NCBI GenBank assembly: GCA_963696875.1
Contig: CAVOLQ010000002.1
Coordinates: 744,001-808,000 of the forward strand
Length of the DNA stretch: 64,000 nucleotides
DNA from: Albibacterium sp963696875
Lineage (GTDB): Bacteria; Bacteroidota; Bacteroidia; Sphingobacteriales; Sphingobacteriaceae
Direction: 5' to 3'
Of the stretch, positions 1 through 8,578 are shown piece after piece (the stretch's first letter is position 1; every line of letters starts with the position of its first letter). The translations under genes were made by a program, and so were the position numbers. Under the pieces are notes generated by a model. It was given only the letters and a program-made list of their open reading frames with translations. It did not search any database and was not told the DNA's origin.

Positions 1-798
1 GGGCGAATAGTATAAATCAGGTTTACTGCCAATACTAAAATTGGTGTTTAGTGAAATATCCGGTCGTTGATTATAATTGCCAGACTTCGTATTAATGACA
101 ATTACTCCATTTGCGGCTTTTGCTCCCCATATCGAAGCTGCTGCGGCATCCTTTAGTATTGTAACACTCTCTACATCATTCGGGTTAATATTAGATATAT
201 CTCCTTCAAATGGGAAATTGTTTACTACAATCAAGGGAGACGTGTCGGCATCGATGGTACTAAGTCCTCGTATCCTTATCGTTCTATTTAGGAATTCGTT
301 GTTCGAATTAGGCGATCTCAAATTCCTGTTGTCCAAAATAAAACTGCTTGCTACCCCCTCTAGCCTACTAATGATATTGGAGTTTACACTTAAATTAAGC
401 GCATCATTATCCACATAAGAAAAAGACCCTGTTGCTCTTTCCTTGGGAATTTTATAATATCCAGTTGATATAACGACATCTGCAAGTTCCTGTTGTTCAT
501 GTTCTAAGACAACTAATAACAGTTTTTCCCCGTCGAAATTTAATGACTTCGTATTATAGCCAATGTGGCTGACTATCAAATGGCCATGTGAATCTGCCGA
601 TTCGAGTGAGAAATCTCCCTTCAAATCTGTCACCGCCGATATCCTATTTTCTACATTAATTAACGAAACGGTTGCTCCGGCAATCGGTTCTCCGGCAATA
701 TCTGTCACATTACCCTTTATTGAATAATTTCTTTCCTGACTATAGACATTTGAAAAAAGACTAACAGCCAAGGCAATAAAACATGCTAATATTTTCAT
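1..798 (-). CDS. SusC/RagA family TonB-linked outer membrane receptor (N-terminal part, runs off the window)
   Basis: The minus-strand frame is open from an ATG at 798 to the window edge (266 codons). It starts with a Sec signal peptide ending near VYSQ, followed by a carboxypeptidase-regulatory-like beta-sandwich (GNVTDIAGEPIAGATVSL, about residues 29-46) and then a TonB plug domain with the SusC-typical stretches IRIRGLSTI, NPNDVESVTILKDAAA and WGAKAANGVIVI. The family forms the outer-membrane channel of SusCD glycan or peptide importers. No SusD is visible because the gene is cut by the window edge. The TlpA-like gene ends 9 bp upstream on the same strand, which suggests one transcription unit. 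Substrate cannot be told from this fragment. Confidence 0.93.
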   Translation of the reverse strand, partial: MKILACFIALAVSLFSNVYSQERNYSIKGNVTDIAGEPIAGATVSLINVENRISAVTDLKGDFSLESADSHGHLIVSHIGYNTKSLNFDGEKLLLVVLEHEQQELADVVISTGYYKIPKERATGSFSYVDNDALNLSVNSNIISRLEGVASSFILDNRNLRSPNSNNEFLNRTIRIRGLSTIDADTSPLIVVNNFPFEGDISNINPNDVESVTILKDAAAASIWGAKAANGVIVINTKSGNYNQRPDISLNTNFSIGSKPDLYYSP

Positions 799-806
799 TT
801 TCTTAA

Positions 807-2366
807 TTATAATTTTTTGCTAATTTGAGTGAATTCCAAAACTCTAATGGGATGATACTTTTTCTGAAGATCCAATCCATACAATTGCAACTCCTTTGTA
901 ATAGACGGAAGATCAGTTAACGGAGAGGTCAAGAATATATCTACAGGACGATCGTAATCAGTGGCATCTATAATGGGAACAGAACTCTCTTCATTGTTAA
1001 TTTGAAGTTTAGACACCAATGATCTTATACTTTTTATTGACGAGCCACTGTTTTGCCCCCGCCTATCTAATACCTGTGAGCTTAAAGCGAGCGGATCGTT
1101 GCCGGTTTTAACCAAAACATAACTCATCATCTCCCTATCAATGAGCTTAGCTGTTATCCCTAGAGTGTTTTCGAAGAATTGATTAAGATCTTTTAAGAAT
1201 ATTTCTTTGATCTTCTCCTTGCTGAGAGGCACATGTGAGATCATGTTGTAACAATAGGTATTTTCGTCTTTCCATTTAACAGTTTTGTTAGGGTCTTCAA
1301 CATCACCGTTGGAGTAACCGTTAGACTTTATTTTATTTACGAGAGAGACATCTTCGAAATTAAAAACAACTCGGTTTAGTCTCCCTGATAGTGGAATAAT
1401 TCCCGAAAATGCTTCCATATACAAGCCCAAAACATCTAGATTGTAGATAAATAAACCGTCTTTTCGATAAATCACCCCGGCAGATTCCAATCCTATCCTT
1501 TTTGAAAACAGTGACAAGGTTAATACCTTATCAACTCCTCCACCATTCCCATCTAGAAGCAGTGGCTTGTTGAAATCAAAGCTCATATCTTCACTTTTTA
1601 GGAGAACATTAAGATCTTCACCTTTTATCCCTTTAAATACATTCTGTCGATTTGTACTTTCAGGTCCTACAATCGCCAGAACCTTATTGTCTTTCAACCA
1701 AACCTGATGTGGGATGCTTCGATATGGAAAATATTTTTTCAGTTCAGTTTCTTCAATTAATGATGGTAAATTGATTTTCCTGTCCGACAAAAAGGATAGT
1801 ATTTTATCCTCCGTTTCGTAAGATGTGGGGACTACTAAAAGATCTTCCCTAAATTCTTTTTGCAAAGTATCCAACTTGTGAAGAGATGAAATACAGGGCG
1901 CACACCATGTGGCCCAAAAATCAAGAATGATCAGCTTATCTTTAAAGTCACCAAGGCTTAAATATTGAACTTCATCGGAATTTGCAGAAACGACAGGAAA
2001 ATACATCTCCCACAATTCATCCGGTATCTTGTCCCCTATTTTTAGGGGCGTGATTAGTTCCGCCTTAGCGGCAGGAGTTGCTTTTACAGCAACATCCTGC
2101 GCCAGTGCGGCACCACATGAAACAAAAACAAGTATTAAAATAGGTATGAGGTAATAGGCTTTAGGCAATAGCCATGATTTAGCCGGTAACAAACTATCCA
2201 ATGCTGATGGCTGATTACTGATAGCTGATAACTGATTTTTATAGGTTTTAGGTATTAGCCAGAGCTTAGCTAGTAGTTGATTGCTCATGGCTGACAGCTG
2301 ATAACTGACTGCTGATCGCTGTTTTTCGGGACATAACTTCCCCATTAAGCGTAAAAACTCTTTCAT
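807..2366 (-). CDS. TlpA-like thioredoxin-fold protein with repeat-expanded N-terminus
   Basis: A 519-residue protein with a thioredoxin/AhpC-TSA domain at about residues 115-260. It carries the redox motif WCAPC at about 154-158 inside the family-typical DFWATWCAPC. It is probably a periplasmic or membrane-anchored disulfide oxidoreductase, as is common next to SusC genes in Sphingobacteriaceae. The C-terminal half (about 270-519) is the unassigned domain usual in these long TlpA-like proteins. The odd part is the N-terminus. The hydrophobic export segment lies at about 71-90 (ILILVFVSCGAALAQ) instead of at the start. Residues 17-70 before it are two diverged copies of a 26-29 residue unit rich in S/N/Q/L, made by a DNA tandem duplication. 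Export may therefore be impaired, or a start nearer the hydrophobic segment may be used. Confidence 0.85.
   Translation of the reverse strand: MKEFLRLMGKLCPEKQRSAVSYQLSAMSNQLLAKLWLIPKTYKNQLSAISNQPSALDSLLPAKSWLLPKAYYLIPILILVFVSCGAALAQDVAVKATPAAKAELITPLKIGDKIPDELWEMYFPVVSANSDEVQYLSLGDFKDKLIILDFWATWCAPCISSLHKLDTLQKEFREDLLVVPTSYETEDKILSFLSDRKINLPSLIEETELKKYFPYRSIPHQVWLKDNKVLAIVGPESTNRQNVFKGIKGEDLNVLLKSEDMSFDFNKPLLLDGNGGGVDKVLTLSLFSKRIGLESAGVIYRKDGLFIYNLDVLGLYMEAFSGIIPLSGRLNRVVFNFEDVSLVNKIKSNGYSNGDVEDPNKTVKWKDENTYCYNMISHVPLSKEKIKEIFLKDLNQFFENTLGITAKLIDREMMSYVLVKTGNDPLALSSQVLDRRGQNSGSSIKSIRSLVSKLQINNEESSVPIIDATDYDRPVDIFLTSPLTDLPSITKELQLYGLDLQKKYHPIRVLEFTQISKKL
2154..2321. repeat. Imperfect tandem duplication of about 82 bp inside the TlpA-like leader
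   Basis: Units at 2154-2235 and 2241-2321 align along their whole length. Each has a left part reading ATAGGYTTTAGG..ATTAGCC-like and a right part built from short GCTGAT/AACTGA-type steps. The offset is 87 bp (29 codons), so the reading frame is kept. On the minus strand the units encode QLSAMSNQ...LIPK and QLSAISNQ...LLPK. The GCTGATAGCTGATAACTGA style is reminiscent of short dispersed repeats seen in other bacteria, but no second locus is visible in this window. Confidence 0.75.
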
Positions 2367-2375
2367 AAATATGGC

Positions 2376-2678
2376 TTAGGATTCAGAAAGGCGGTTTAGT
2401 CCTTTTCTGAACGTTTTAATTAAATAGGAAATGGAATCGCTCCACAGGAAATTGTGGGCAGAAGTAGGATTAGCGCAGAAATGCGCTTGGGGGGTTACTC
2501 CGGTGCTTTGAAGACAGAGATAAGAAGGCTTTGCAATGATTTGGTTTCCGGAAACGGTACCAAAACAAAATTTAGCTTCACTCCTATTGATAATAGGAGG
2601 AAAAATACGGTTGGATTGAGTAAGAAATTTATCATAGCTCGTTGTTTTATAAACAATCGAGTCAAATGTGTAGAGCAA
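2376..2678 (-). CDS. Small hypothetical protein upstream of the TlpA-like gene
   Basis: A 100-codon minus-strand frame that ends 9 bp before the TlpA-like start. It has no recognised domain, no signal peptide, and several Cys/Phe-rich stretches. An opposite-strand frame (2454-2687) overlaps it, and neither has strong support. Position and strand favour the minus-strand frame as a possible leader gene of the TlpA-SusC unit, but it may be non-coding. Confidence 0.25.
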   Translation of the reverse strand: MLYTFDSIVYKTTSYDKFLTQSNRIFPPIINRSEAKFCFGTVSGNQIIAKPSYLCLQSTGVTPQAHFCANPTSAHNFLWSDSISYLIKTFRKGLNRLSES

Positions 2679-2895
2679 GCACTATAGCGGGCTCCATCAC
2701 CGCACTACAAGGTTCCGACACCTTTCAGAAACGGAATTACGATAGAGCCCGTGGTGCTATAGCGGTACAAAAGTACACAAAATATCACCTTGGGCATTAT
2801 TCTATCGTCTCGTTCTGATTGCAAATTGTCGGAATTTGTAGTCGAGACTCTTTTATTAATGTCCTATATGAGCAAATATACGAACCTTATCTTAA
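2679..2895. other. Intergenic stretch with a 9-bp direct repeat
   Basis: No convincing gene. CTATAGCGG occurs twice (about 2684 and 2756), and CGGGCTC is answered by GAGCCCG about 50 bp away, so a weak hairpin is possible. It separates the host-like SusC/TlpA unit from the accessory region. No promoter can be assigned with confidence. Confidence 0.3.
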
Positions 2896-2913
2896 TATTC
2901 CAAATTTGGAATA
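2896..2913. promoter_or_regulatory. 18-bp perfect palindrome, candidate operator of the Xre regulator
   Basis: TATTCCAAATTTGGAATA is self-complementary over all 18 bases and lies 33 bp upstream of the Xre start at 2946. A dyad of this size just ahead of a small HTH gene suggests autoregulation. It is an inference from position and symmetry only. Confidence 0.5.
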
Positions 2914-2945
2914 ACAAAAGTCTGTATTTAAATGTCTATTTGTTT

Positions 2946-3215
2946 ATGGCTAAACAATTTATAGACAAAAAGAGCTTAACCATTATCAGAGAGAGGCTTT
3001 GGGCTATTTCAAAAGAAAAAAAAATCACACTTGAGGATATAGAAGATAGAACAGGTTTCAGCTATAGCCAAGTTTATAGAATAGTACGGGGAGAAAATAA
3101 CATGTCAGTTAGTGGTTTCATAGCCGTGTGTATAGCTTTAGAAGTACAGCCGTCTAAAATATTAGATTTCAAAATAGATATTCCTGGCTATCTTCCTCCA
3201 CGATCAAGTAGATAA
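2946..3215 (+). CDS. Xre-family (HTH_3-like) transcriptional regulator, 89 aa
   Basis: The first Met that gives a normal regulator is at 2946. The frame extends 52 codons further upstream, but that part is AT-rich, contains the palindrome and looks non-coding. The protein has a helix-turn-helix at about residues 10-70 (IRERLWAISKEKKITLEDIE followed by TGFSYSQVYRIVRGENN), and the tail IALEVQPSKILDF is typical of Xre/HTH_3 repressors. Small Xre proteins like this often control adjacent mobile or defence genes. Here the next large genes are DUF4145 and type I RM, about 0.8-2 kb downstream, so control of RM is possible but not shown. Confidence 0.85.
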   Translation: MAKQFIDKKSLTIIRERLWAISKEKKITLEDIEDRTGFSYSQVYRIVRGENNMSVSGFIAVCIALEVQPSKILDFKIDIPGYLPPRSSR

Positions 3216-3594
3216 TAACTTTTGTCTATTATTTCATCAAGTTAAACGAATTCTGAAAAAAATAATGCTCCATTACTTTTTTATACATGTTATTTGTATC
3301 GGGCCGCAGTCTGCTACAATACCCGCTCCCTATCGTGGCAATGGGTAAACGCCATCATCAACAGCGTTCTTATCACTATAAATCCAAACAGACTAAAAGT
3401 CGACACTCACAAACTCTCCAGCACCTTAACTATTACAGCATTTAATTAACGGTCTTTTAATATCTTAAACAAATACGATAATATCCGATTATATCTTCTC
3501 AAATACTTTTTAAATCCTTTTATTTAAGCTATCTTTCATAAGGAACGCTTAAAACGTTACCTCTAATTTTACTTAATCTTTTAATTCACCGATT
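3216..3594. other. Gene-free stretch between the Xre gene and a small coiled-coil ORF
   Basis: About 380 bp with stop codons in all frames I followed. It includes a locally GC-richer patch (3300-3420) that may be a remnant of a former gene, but no motif can be named. No RNA gene was recognised. Confidence 0.3.
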
Positions 3595-3765
3595 ATGGAA
3601 ACGATAACAGAAGAGCTACACCAACTCGAACTAGATACAATCGTAAGTATAGAAGCCAGAATAGCCGAACTGGAAGAGTACAAAATTGAGCTGGAGAATT
3701 TTTATAATAAACTGAAGTCGGAAATTAGCGAAAAAAGTTCCTGTTTTCCTCATTTATTGTGTTAA
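3595..3765 (+). CDS. 56-aa acidic helical small protein
   Basis: ATG at 3595, TAA at 3763-3765. The sequence is dominated by E, L and I with a heptad-like spacing (ELHQLELD, RIAELEEYKIELE, YNKLKSEI), which predicts one amphipathic or coiled-coil helix ending in a short Cys-containing tail. It is below the usual ORF length cut-off. The composition looks like a real coiled coil, not random AT-rich DNA. No family is recognised. Confidence 0.45.
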   Translation: METITEELHQLELDTIVSIEARIAELEEYKIELENFYNKLKSEISEKSSCFPHLLC

Positions 3766-4026
3766 AAAAGTCATTCACAATTGTTGGAAAAAATAAAACA
3801 GAATATTAACGGATAATGGCCAAAGAACAGAAAATAAATAGCTGTTCTACTTTTGATTCAAGATCACCGAAAAAAGTGTCCCTTGTGAAACTTCCCTTGG
3901 ATCATCTTTGTATTTTTTAATAATAACAGCCGCTTTGGGAAGAATAGGGTCTTAACTGGTATTAGGGTTTTCTCTCGCAAAACCTATTTCAAATACAATA
4001 AACGCTGGTAAATTCTAATAAACTAT

Positions 4027-4914
4027 ATGATTAATAAGAAATATTTCTGCAGCAATTGCAAAGGAAAAAGAAACCATAAAATTCTCTTTGAAGAAAAAAG
4101 AAGTGGTGATGAAGATTTCCAAGCCTTTTTTTGGATTAATGAATATAAGGTAATCGAATGCTCTGGTTGTGAAAATATTTCTTTTTTTCAATTATATGGA
4201 GACAGCTCTATGATTGGCCAAGATATTCATGGGCAATCCGAATACTATTATGATGAAGAGATTTTCCCATATTATCTAAACAAAGGTTTTGAACTTCAAA
4301 ATTTATATTACTTGCCAAAATCCATCAGCCATATATATAAAGAAACAATAAATGCATTTAAAGTAAATTCACTATTATTGGCTGCAGGGGGATTTAGAGC
4401 AATTATTGAAGCTTTGTGTAACCATTTAAAAATTAAAAAGGGGAATCTTGAGGAAAGAATTAATTTATTGCATAGCAAAGGGCACTTGACTTTAAGTGAA
4501 TCGAAAAGGCTACACTCTATTAGATTTCTTGGCAATGATGCTCTTCATGAAATAGCAATTCCAAAGAGAGAACAATTAGATATTCTACTAGAGATCATTA
4601 ATCATCTACTCGCGAATCTTTTCATAAATGATAAAATAATTACTGGACAATTGGATATAGTTATAGATGAATATGAGGATTTTGCGAGCTTGATTCAAAC
4701 TAAGATTAAAAAAGACATGCTAGATAAGGAAATAAATCTTTATGATCTCATAGGTAAATCGAAAAGACTTATTTCTAAAAATAATCTAGCTAGGTTTGAA
4801 AAAGGCCTCGTTGATGATATTAAAAATGGTAACTTTTTATTCATTGAGATCGTCGATGAAGAGAAGCTACTTTTTAGGGTTATAAAGGAACCAGAATTGA
4901 GCTTCTTCTGGTGA
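4027..4914 (+). CDS. DUF4145 domain protein with N-terminal zinc-ribbon-like CxxC pairs
   Basis: A 295-aa protein. The N-terminus has CSNC (about 8-11) and CSGC (about 45-48), which could form a zinc ribbon. Residues about 110-195 carry the DUF4145 signature, with an all-helical region and the motif RFLGNDALH. From general knowledge, DUF4145 belongs to the HEPN-like helical group and is frequently found fused to or beside restriction and other defence proteins. It lies directly upstream of hsdM with about 260 bp between them, so it is probably part of the same defence island. The R...H pair of the family motif is present. Whether it is a nuclease or only a scaffold is unknown. Confidence 0.75.
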   Translation: MINKKYFCSNCKGKRNHKILFEEKRSGDEDFQAFFWINEYKVIECSGCENISFFQLYGDSSMIGQDIHGQSEYYYDEEIFPYYLNKGFELQNLYYLPKSISHIYKETINAFKVNSLLLAAGGFRAIIEALCNHLKIKKGNLEERINLLHSKGHLTLSESKRLHSIRFLGNDALHEIAIPKREQLDILLEIINHLLANLFINDKIITGQLDIVIDEYEDFASLIQTKIKKDMLDKEINLYDLIGKSKRLISKNNLARFEKGLVDDIKNGNFLFIEIVDEEKLLFRVIKEPELSFFW

Positions 4915-5096
4915 CAAAAAAATTCGAAATTCCGTATCAATAATGATAAAACCCCAACTAAGGCAACAGCCTGGGGAGTTGCAGTTGATGTGAAGAAAAT
5001 TTCAATGTAGGGAAGATTGCTATTAAAAGTTAGAGATAATTTTATCAGCAGTTAGGTTTATATAAGATAGTAGGGAAACCAATTACGCATTTTTAG

Positions 5097-5104
5097 TACA
5101 TTTG
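5097..5104 (+). promoter_or_regulatory. Candidate -7 box (TACATTTG) of the hsdM operon
   Basis: It matches the Bacteroidota TAnnTTTG consensus and lies about 70 bp before the chosen hsdM start. No clear TTG -33 element is seen at the right spacing, so the assignment is tentative. Confidence 0.35.
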
Positions 5105-5172
5105 GTTTTTACCGTTATGTTAAGCCTGAAAGCAAATCGCTTGGCATCTTGATGGGCTGGACAGTTTTTAAA

Positions 5173-7002
5173 ATGACAAAAAAAGAAGAAAAAAAACGAT
5201 ACATGAATAAATTTAAAGAGAAAGCCGATTTAATTTGGAGAATTGCGGATCTACTGAGAGGGGATTATAGGCAGTCGGATTATGGTAAAGTGATTTTACC
5301 CATGACTGTATTAAGGCGTTTGGATTGTGTGCTTCATCCCACTAAGCAAAAGGTATTGGACTATTTGCCTAAGGTTGATTCCTTAAAAGAGAGTGCAAAG
5401 GATATTGCTCTTAATAAGATCGCTGGATTCAATTTTCATAATAGAAGTCAGTTTGACTTTGATAAGCTGATTGCTGATCCTAATAATATTGCTGTTAATC
5501 TGAGAAATTACATTAATGGTTTTTCTACTAGTGCTAGAGAAATCATCGAGTATTTCAATTTTGATGATCAGATTGATCGTATGGATGGGCCTCAGGCTGA
5601 CATCTTGTTTCGAGTGGTGAAATCATTTCAGGAGATTGACTTAACGGATATGGGTTCAATGGAGATGGGTTATGCCTTTGAAGAGCTTATACGGAAGTTT
5701 GCGGAACAATCGAATGAGACTGCAGGAGAGCATTTTACCCCAAGGGAAGTAATTCGTTTGATGGTGAATCTGCTTTTCATTGAAGATAATGATATTTTAA
5801 CTCAGGTCGGCATTGTGAAAACAATGTATGACCCTGCTTGTGGTACGGGAGGTATGCTTTCTGTTGGTGAGCAATATTTAAATGAGCTGAATTCTAAAGC
5901 CGAGTTGAAAGTCTTTGGACAGGAAATCAATCCTGAATCCTATGCGATCTGTAAATCGGACATGCTGATTAAAGGGCAGAATCCTAGCAATATTAAGTTT
6001 GGAAATACTTTCACAATTGATGGACTGGAGGATGAAAAGTTTGATTATATCCTTTCCAACCCTCCTTTTGGCGTAGACTGGAAAAAAGCTCAAAAGATCA
6101 TTAAGGCAGAGGCCGATGGTAAAGGTATGAGTGGGCGCTTTGGCGCAGGCTTGCCTCGAATCAATGACGGGTCTTTGCTTTTCTTACAACACATGATTTC
6201 TAAGATGAAGTCTGATGGTACTCGAATCGGAGTTGTGTTTAATGGGTCGCCATTGTTCACCGGAGCTGCTGAAAGTGGGGAGAGCAATATTCGTAAATGG
6301 ATAATCGAAAATGACTGGTTGGAAGCTGTGGTTGCTTTGCCTGATCAACTCTTTTATAATACTGGCATCAGTACTTATATCTGGATTGTAACCAACCATA
6401 AAAGTACACAGCGAAAAGGGAAAGTACAGTTGATTAATGCTACGGGTGATAAAGATGAGGAATTATTTAAAGAAGGTAAGCTTGAAGTCAATCGTTTTTG
6501 GGAGAAGATGTCCAGAAGTCTTGGCAATAAGCGGAAGAAAATTTCCGAGAATGGCAATACAAAAGGCATCGGTTTTATTACTCAACTTTATGGAGACTTT
6601 GAGGAGAACGAGTTTTGTAAAATATTGCCTAATAAGTTCTTTGGCTATTCGCGTATTACAGTAGAGCGACCTTTGAAGGAGGATGGCAAGGTGGTGAAAA
6701 CCAATGGCAAGCCCAAGCCCGATAATTCTTTACGGGATTATGAAAACATTCCTTTTTTGAAGAAAGATGCTAGTGGCAATCTTGTACCTCAGGTTATTGA
6801 GGAATATTTTGATGCTGAAGTGAAGCCACATTTGCCAGAGGCGTGGATTGATCATAGCAAAACTAAGATTGGCTATGAGATTAATTTCACAAAATATTTC
6901 TATGAGTTTAGGGCCTTAAGGTCCTTGGCGGATATCAAAGCTGATATTTTGGCATTGGAAGAAAAGACATTGGAAATGGAGAAAACTGTACTGGAAGCAT
7001 GA
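5173..7002 (+). CDS. hsdM: Type I restriction-modification DNA methyltransferase subunit HsdM
   Basis: HsdM transfers a methyl group from S-adenosylmethionine to adenine N6 as part of the HsdM2S complex. The N-terminal helical domain is canonical (ADLIWRIADLLRGDY, DYGKVILPMTVLRRLD). The SAM-binding motif DPACGTGGM lies near residue 220 and the catalytic NPPF near 296. Length is normal at about 609 aa. Possible starts are 5152, 5173 and 5203 (just ahead of FKEKADLIW); 5173 is chosen as a compromise and the true one may be 5203. The stop overlaps the hsdS ATG by 4 bp (ATGA), a translational coupling typical of RM operons. Confidence 0.97.
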   Translation: MTKKEEKKRYMNKFKEKADLIWRIADLLRGDYRQSDYGKVILPMTVLRRLDCVLHPTKQKVLDYLPKVDSLKESAKDIALNKIAGFNFHNRSQFDFDKLIADPNNIAVNLRNYINGFSTSAREIIEYFNFDDQIDRMDGPQADILFRVVKSFQEIDLTDMGSMEMGYAFEELIRKFAEQSNETAGEHFTPREVIRLMVNLLFIEDNDILTQVGIVKTMYDPACGTGGMLSVGEQYLNELNSKAELKVFGQEINPESYAICKSDMLIKGQNPSNIKFGNTFTIDGLEDEKFDYILSNPPFGVDWKKAQKIIKAEADGKGMSGRFGAGLPRINDGSLLFLQHMISKMKSDGTRIGVVFNGSPLFTGAAESGESNIRKWIIENDWLEAVVALPDQLFYNTGISTYIWIVTNHKSTQRKGKVQLINATGDKDEELFKEGKLEVNRFWEKMSRSLGNKRKKISENGNTKGIGFITQLYGDFEENEFCKILPNKFFGYSRITVERPLKEDGKVVKTNGKPKPDNSLRDYENIPFLKKDASGNLVPQVIEEYFDAEVKPHLPEAWIDHSKTKIGYEINFTKYFYEFRALRSLADIKADILALEEKTLEMEKTVLEA

Positions 7003-8261
7003 GGAAGTACGACGAGTATAAAGATAGTGGTGTAGAGTGGATTGGGGATATTCCGAATCACTGGGAGGTGAAGACTTTAAGAAGATTAGCCAAAATATGT
7101 AATGGCCAAGATCACAAAAACGTTTGGGATGAGAACGGAAAGTATCCAATAATTGGAACAGGAGGAGTATTTGGTAAGGCTAATAAGTATTTACATAAAG
7201 GACCATCTGTAATATTAGGAAGGAAAGGTACAATTGATAAACCTCAATTCCGTGAAACTCCCTTCTGGTCGGTTGATACAGCTTATTATACTGATATTCA
7301 TTCGTTCACCGATCCTAAACTTTTTTATTATTTGTGTACAACTATAAACTTTGATTTGTACAAATATGGATCAGCCGTTCCAAGTATGACGCAAGAGGTA
7401 TTAAGTCAAATACCATTTGCTTTGCCTTCTAACATTAAAGAACAAATTGCATTAGCAGCTTTCCTCGACCGAAAAACAGCCGAAATAGATGGATTGATAG
7501 CCGACAAAAAACTACTACTTGAACTCTATGAAGAAGAGAAAACTGCTGTTATCAACCAAGCTGTTACCAAGGGCTTGGACACAAATGTGTCTATGAAAAA
7601 TAGTGGTATTGAATGGCTGGGGGAAATACCGGAGCATTGGGAGGTGAAGAGAATTAAACATATAGTTTTAAAAGCTGGTAGTGGAGTTACTCCTTCTGGA
7701 GGAGCAAACGTATATCAATTAAGTGGAATACCTTTATTAAGAAGTCAAAATATATACTTTGATGGTTTGCGTTTGGATGATGTTGCTTATATCACTAAAG
7801 AAACCCATGATTCAATGAAGAACAGTAAAGTGCTTGAAGGTGATGTTTTGCTCAATATCACTGGAGGTTCAATCGGCAGAGTTTATTTTGTTGAAAGTTG
7901 GTTAGGAGAAGCGAATGTAAATCAGCATGTGTGCATTTTAAGACCAAATCAAAAGATTGAATCAAAATACCTTTATTATGTTATACGCTCCAATATTGGT
8001 CAAGAACAAATTCGAAGAGAACAAACTGGAAGTGGAAGAGAAGGACTGAACTTTGAAGCATTAAGGAACTTTACTACTCCTTTTATTTCAATAGAAGAAC
8101 AACAAACGATAGTGAAACATATCGAAAACGGATGCAGCCGTATTGATGCCCAAATGACACTCACAAAAAAACTAATCGATTTATTAACCGAATATCGCAC
8201 CGCTTTAATTAGTGAGGTGGTAACGGGTAAATTAAAAGTAATTGAAGATGCAGTGGTCTAA
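6999..8261 (+). CDS. hsdS: Type I restriction-modification specificity subunit HsdS
   Basis: A 420-aa protein with two target-recognition domains, each introduced by the same conserved lead-in (SGVEWIGDIPNHWEVK near residues 9-24 and SGIEWLGEIPEHWEVK near 203-218). Each is followed by a helical spacer (AAFLDRKTAEIDGLI and a second, weaker copy). This is the normal HsdS architecture for recognising a bipartite DNA site. The two TRDs are unlike each other, so an asymmetric site is expected. The recognition sequence cannot be predicted by eye. It overlaps hsdM by 4 bp, and the next gene begins inside its last 20 bases. Confidence 0.95.
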   Translation: MRKYDEYKDSGVEWIGDIPNHWEVKTLRRLAKICNGQDHKNVWDENGKYPIIGTGGVFGKANKYLHKGPSVILGRKGTIDKPQFRETPFWSVDTAYYTDIHSFTDPKLFYYLCTTINFDLYKYGSAVPSMTQEVLSQIPFALPSNIKEQIALAAFLDRKTAEIDGLIADKKLLLELYEEEKTAVINQAVTKGLDTNVSMKNSGIEWLGEIPEHWEVKRIKHIVLKAGSGVTPSGGANVYQLSGIPLLRSQNIYFDGLRLDDVAYITKETHDSMKNSKVLEGDVLLNITGGSIGRVYFVESWLGEANVNQHVCILRPNQKIESKYLYYVIRSNIGQEQIRREQTGSGREGLNFEALRNFTTPFISIEEQQTIVKHIENGCSRIDAQMTLTKKLIDLLTEYRTALISEVVTGKLKVIEDAVV

Positions 8262-8577
8262 TTGGAAAAGTTTTCCGGATCCTCGTAAAGGAGATTATCT
8301 CTACGCTCCCTATGGGCATGGAGTATACCAACTTCGAAATCGAGAAACGAATGAATTAATTTTATTCGGTTCTGGTAAGAATCTAGCAAATCGACTAACT
8401 AGCTTGTTACCTTCTCCCTTGGGTCAGGGCACAAGAAATAATGGGAACAAAAGAAAATATGTTGTTGATCATCTCCCATCTATAGAATATCGAACGTTAG
8501 CTTTTATATCTGAATTAGATATGAAGACTAAAGAGAATGAGTTACGAAAACAAAAAAATCATCTATTCAATACTTGA
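8242..8577 (+). CDS. GIY-YIG-like small protein embedded in the type I RM operon
   Basis: A 111-aa protein whose start lies inside the end of hsdS (20-bp overlap; an alternative ATG two codons later keeps an overlap). The core HGVYQLRN...ELILFGSGKNLANRL resembles a GIY-YIG fold, with G-V-Y for GIY and LFGSG for the YIG strand, followed by the family's Arg. The KENELRKQK near the C-terminus matches the usual Glu-containing helix. The YIG strand is diverged, so catalysis is uncertain. It is tightly coupled to hsdS and is followed one base later by the Ntn-like gene, which implies a shared role in the RM operon. Unlike a stand-alone nuclease, it is very short. Confidence 0.6.
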   Translation: MKMQWSNWKSFPDPRKGDYLYAPYGHGVYQLRNRETNELILFGSGKNLANRLTSLLPSPLGQGTRNNGNKRKYVVDHLPSIEYRTLAFISELDMKTKENELRKQKNHLFNT

Positions 8578-8578
8578 T

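Noticed and set aside
77..418. Plus-strand 113-codon frame over the SusC gene
   Set aside because: It is antisense to a clear SusC/RagA reading with all family motifs; no independent support.
2454..2687. Plus-strand 77-codon frame opposite the small hypothetical gene
   Set aside because: No motif and no promoter; lies opposite another weak frame, and neither can be preferred strongly.
3216..4026. Possible tRNA or CRISPR content
   Set aside because: No cloverleaf with a CCA-compatible acceptor and no regularly spaced repeats were seen here or elsewhere in the window.
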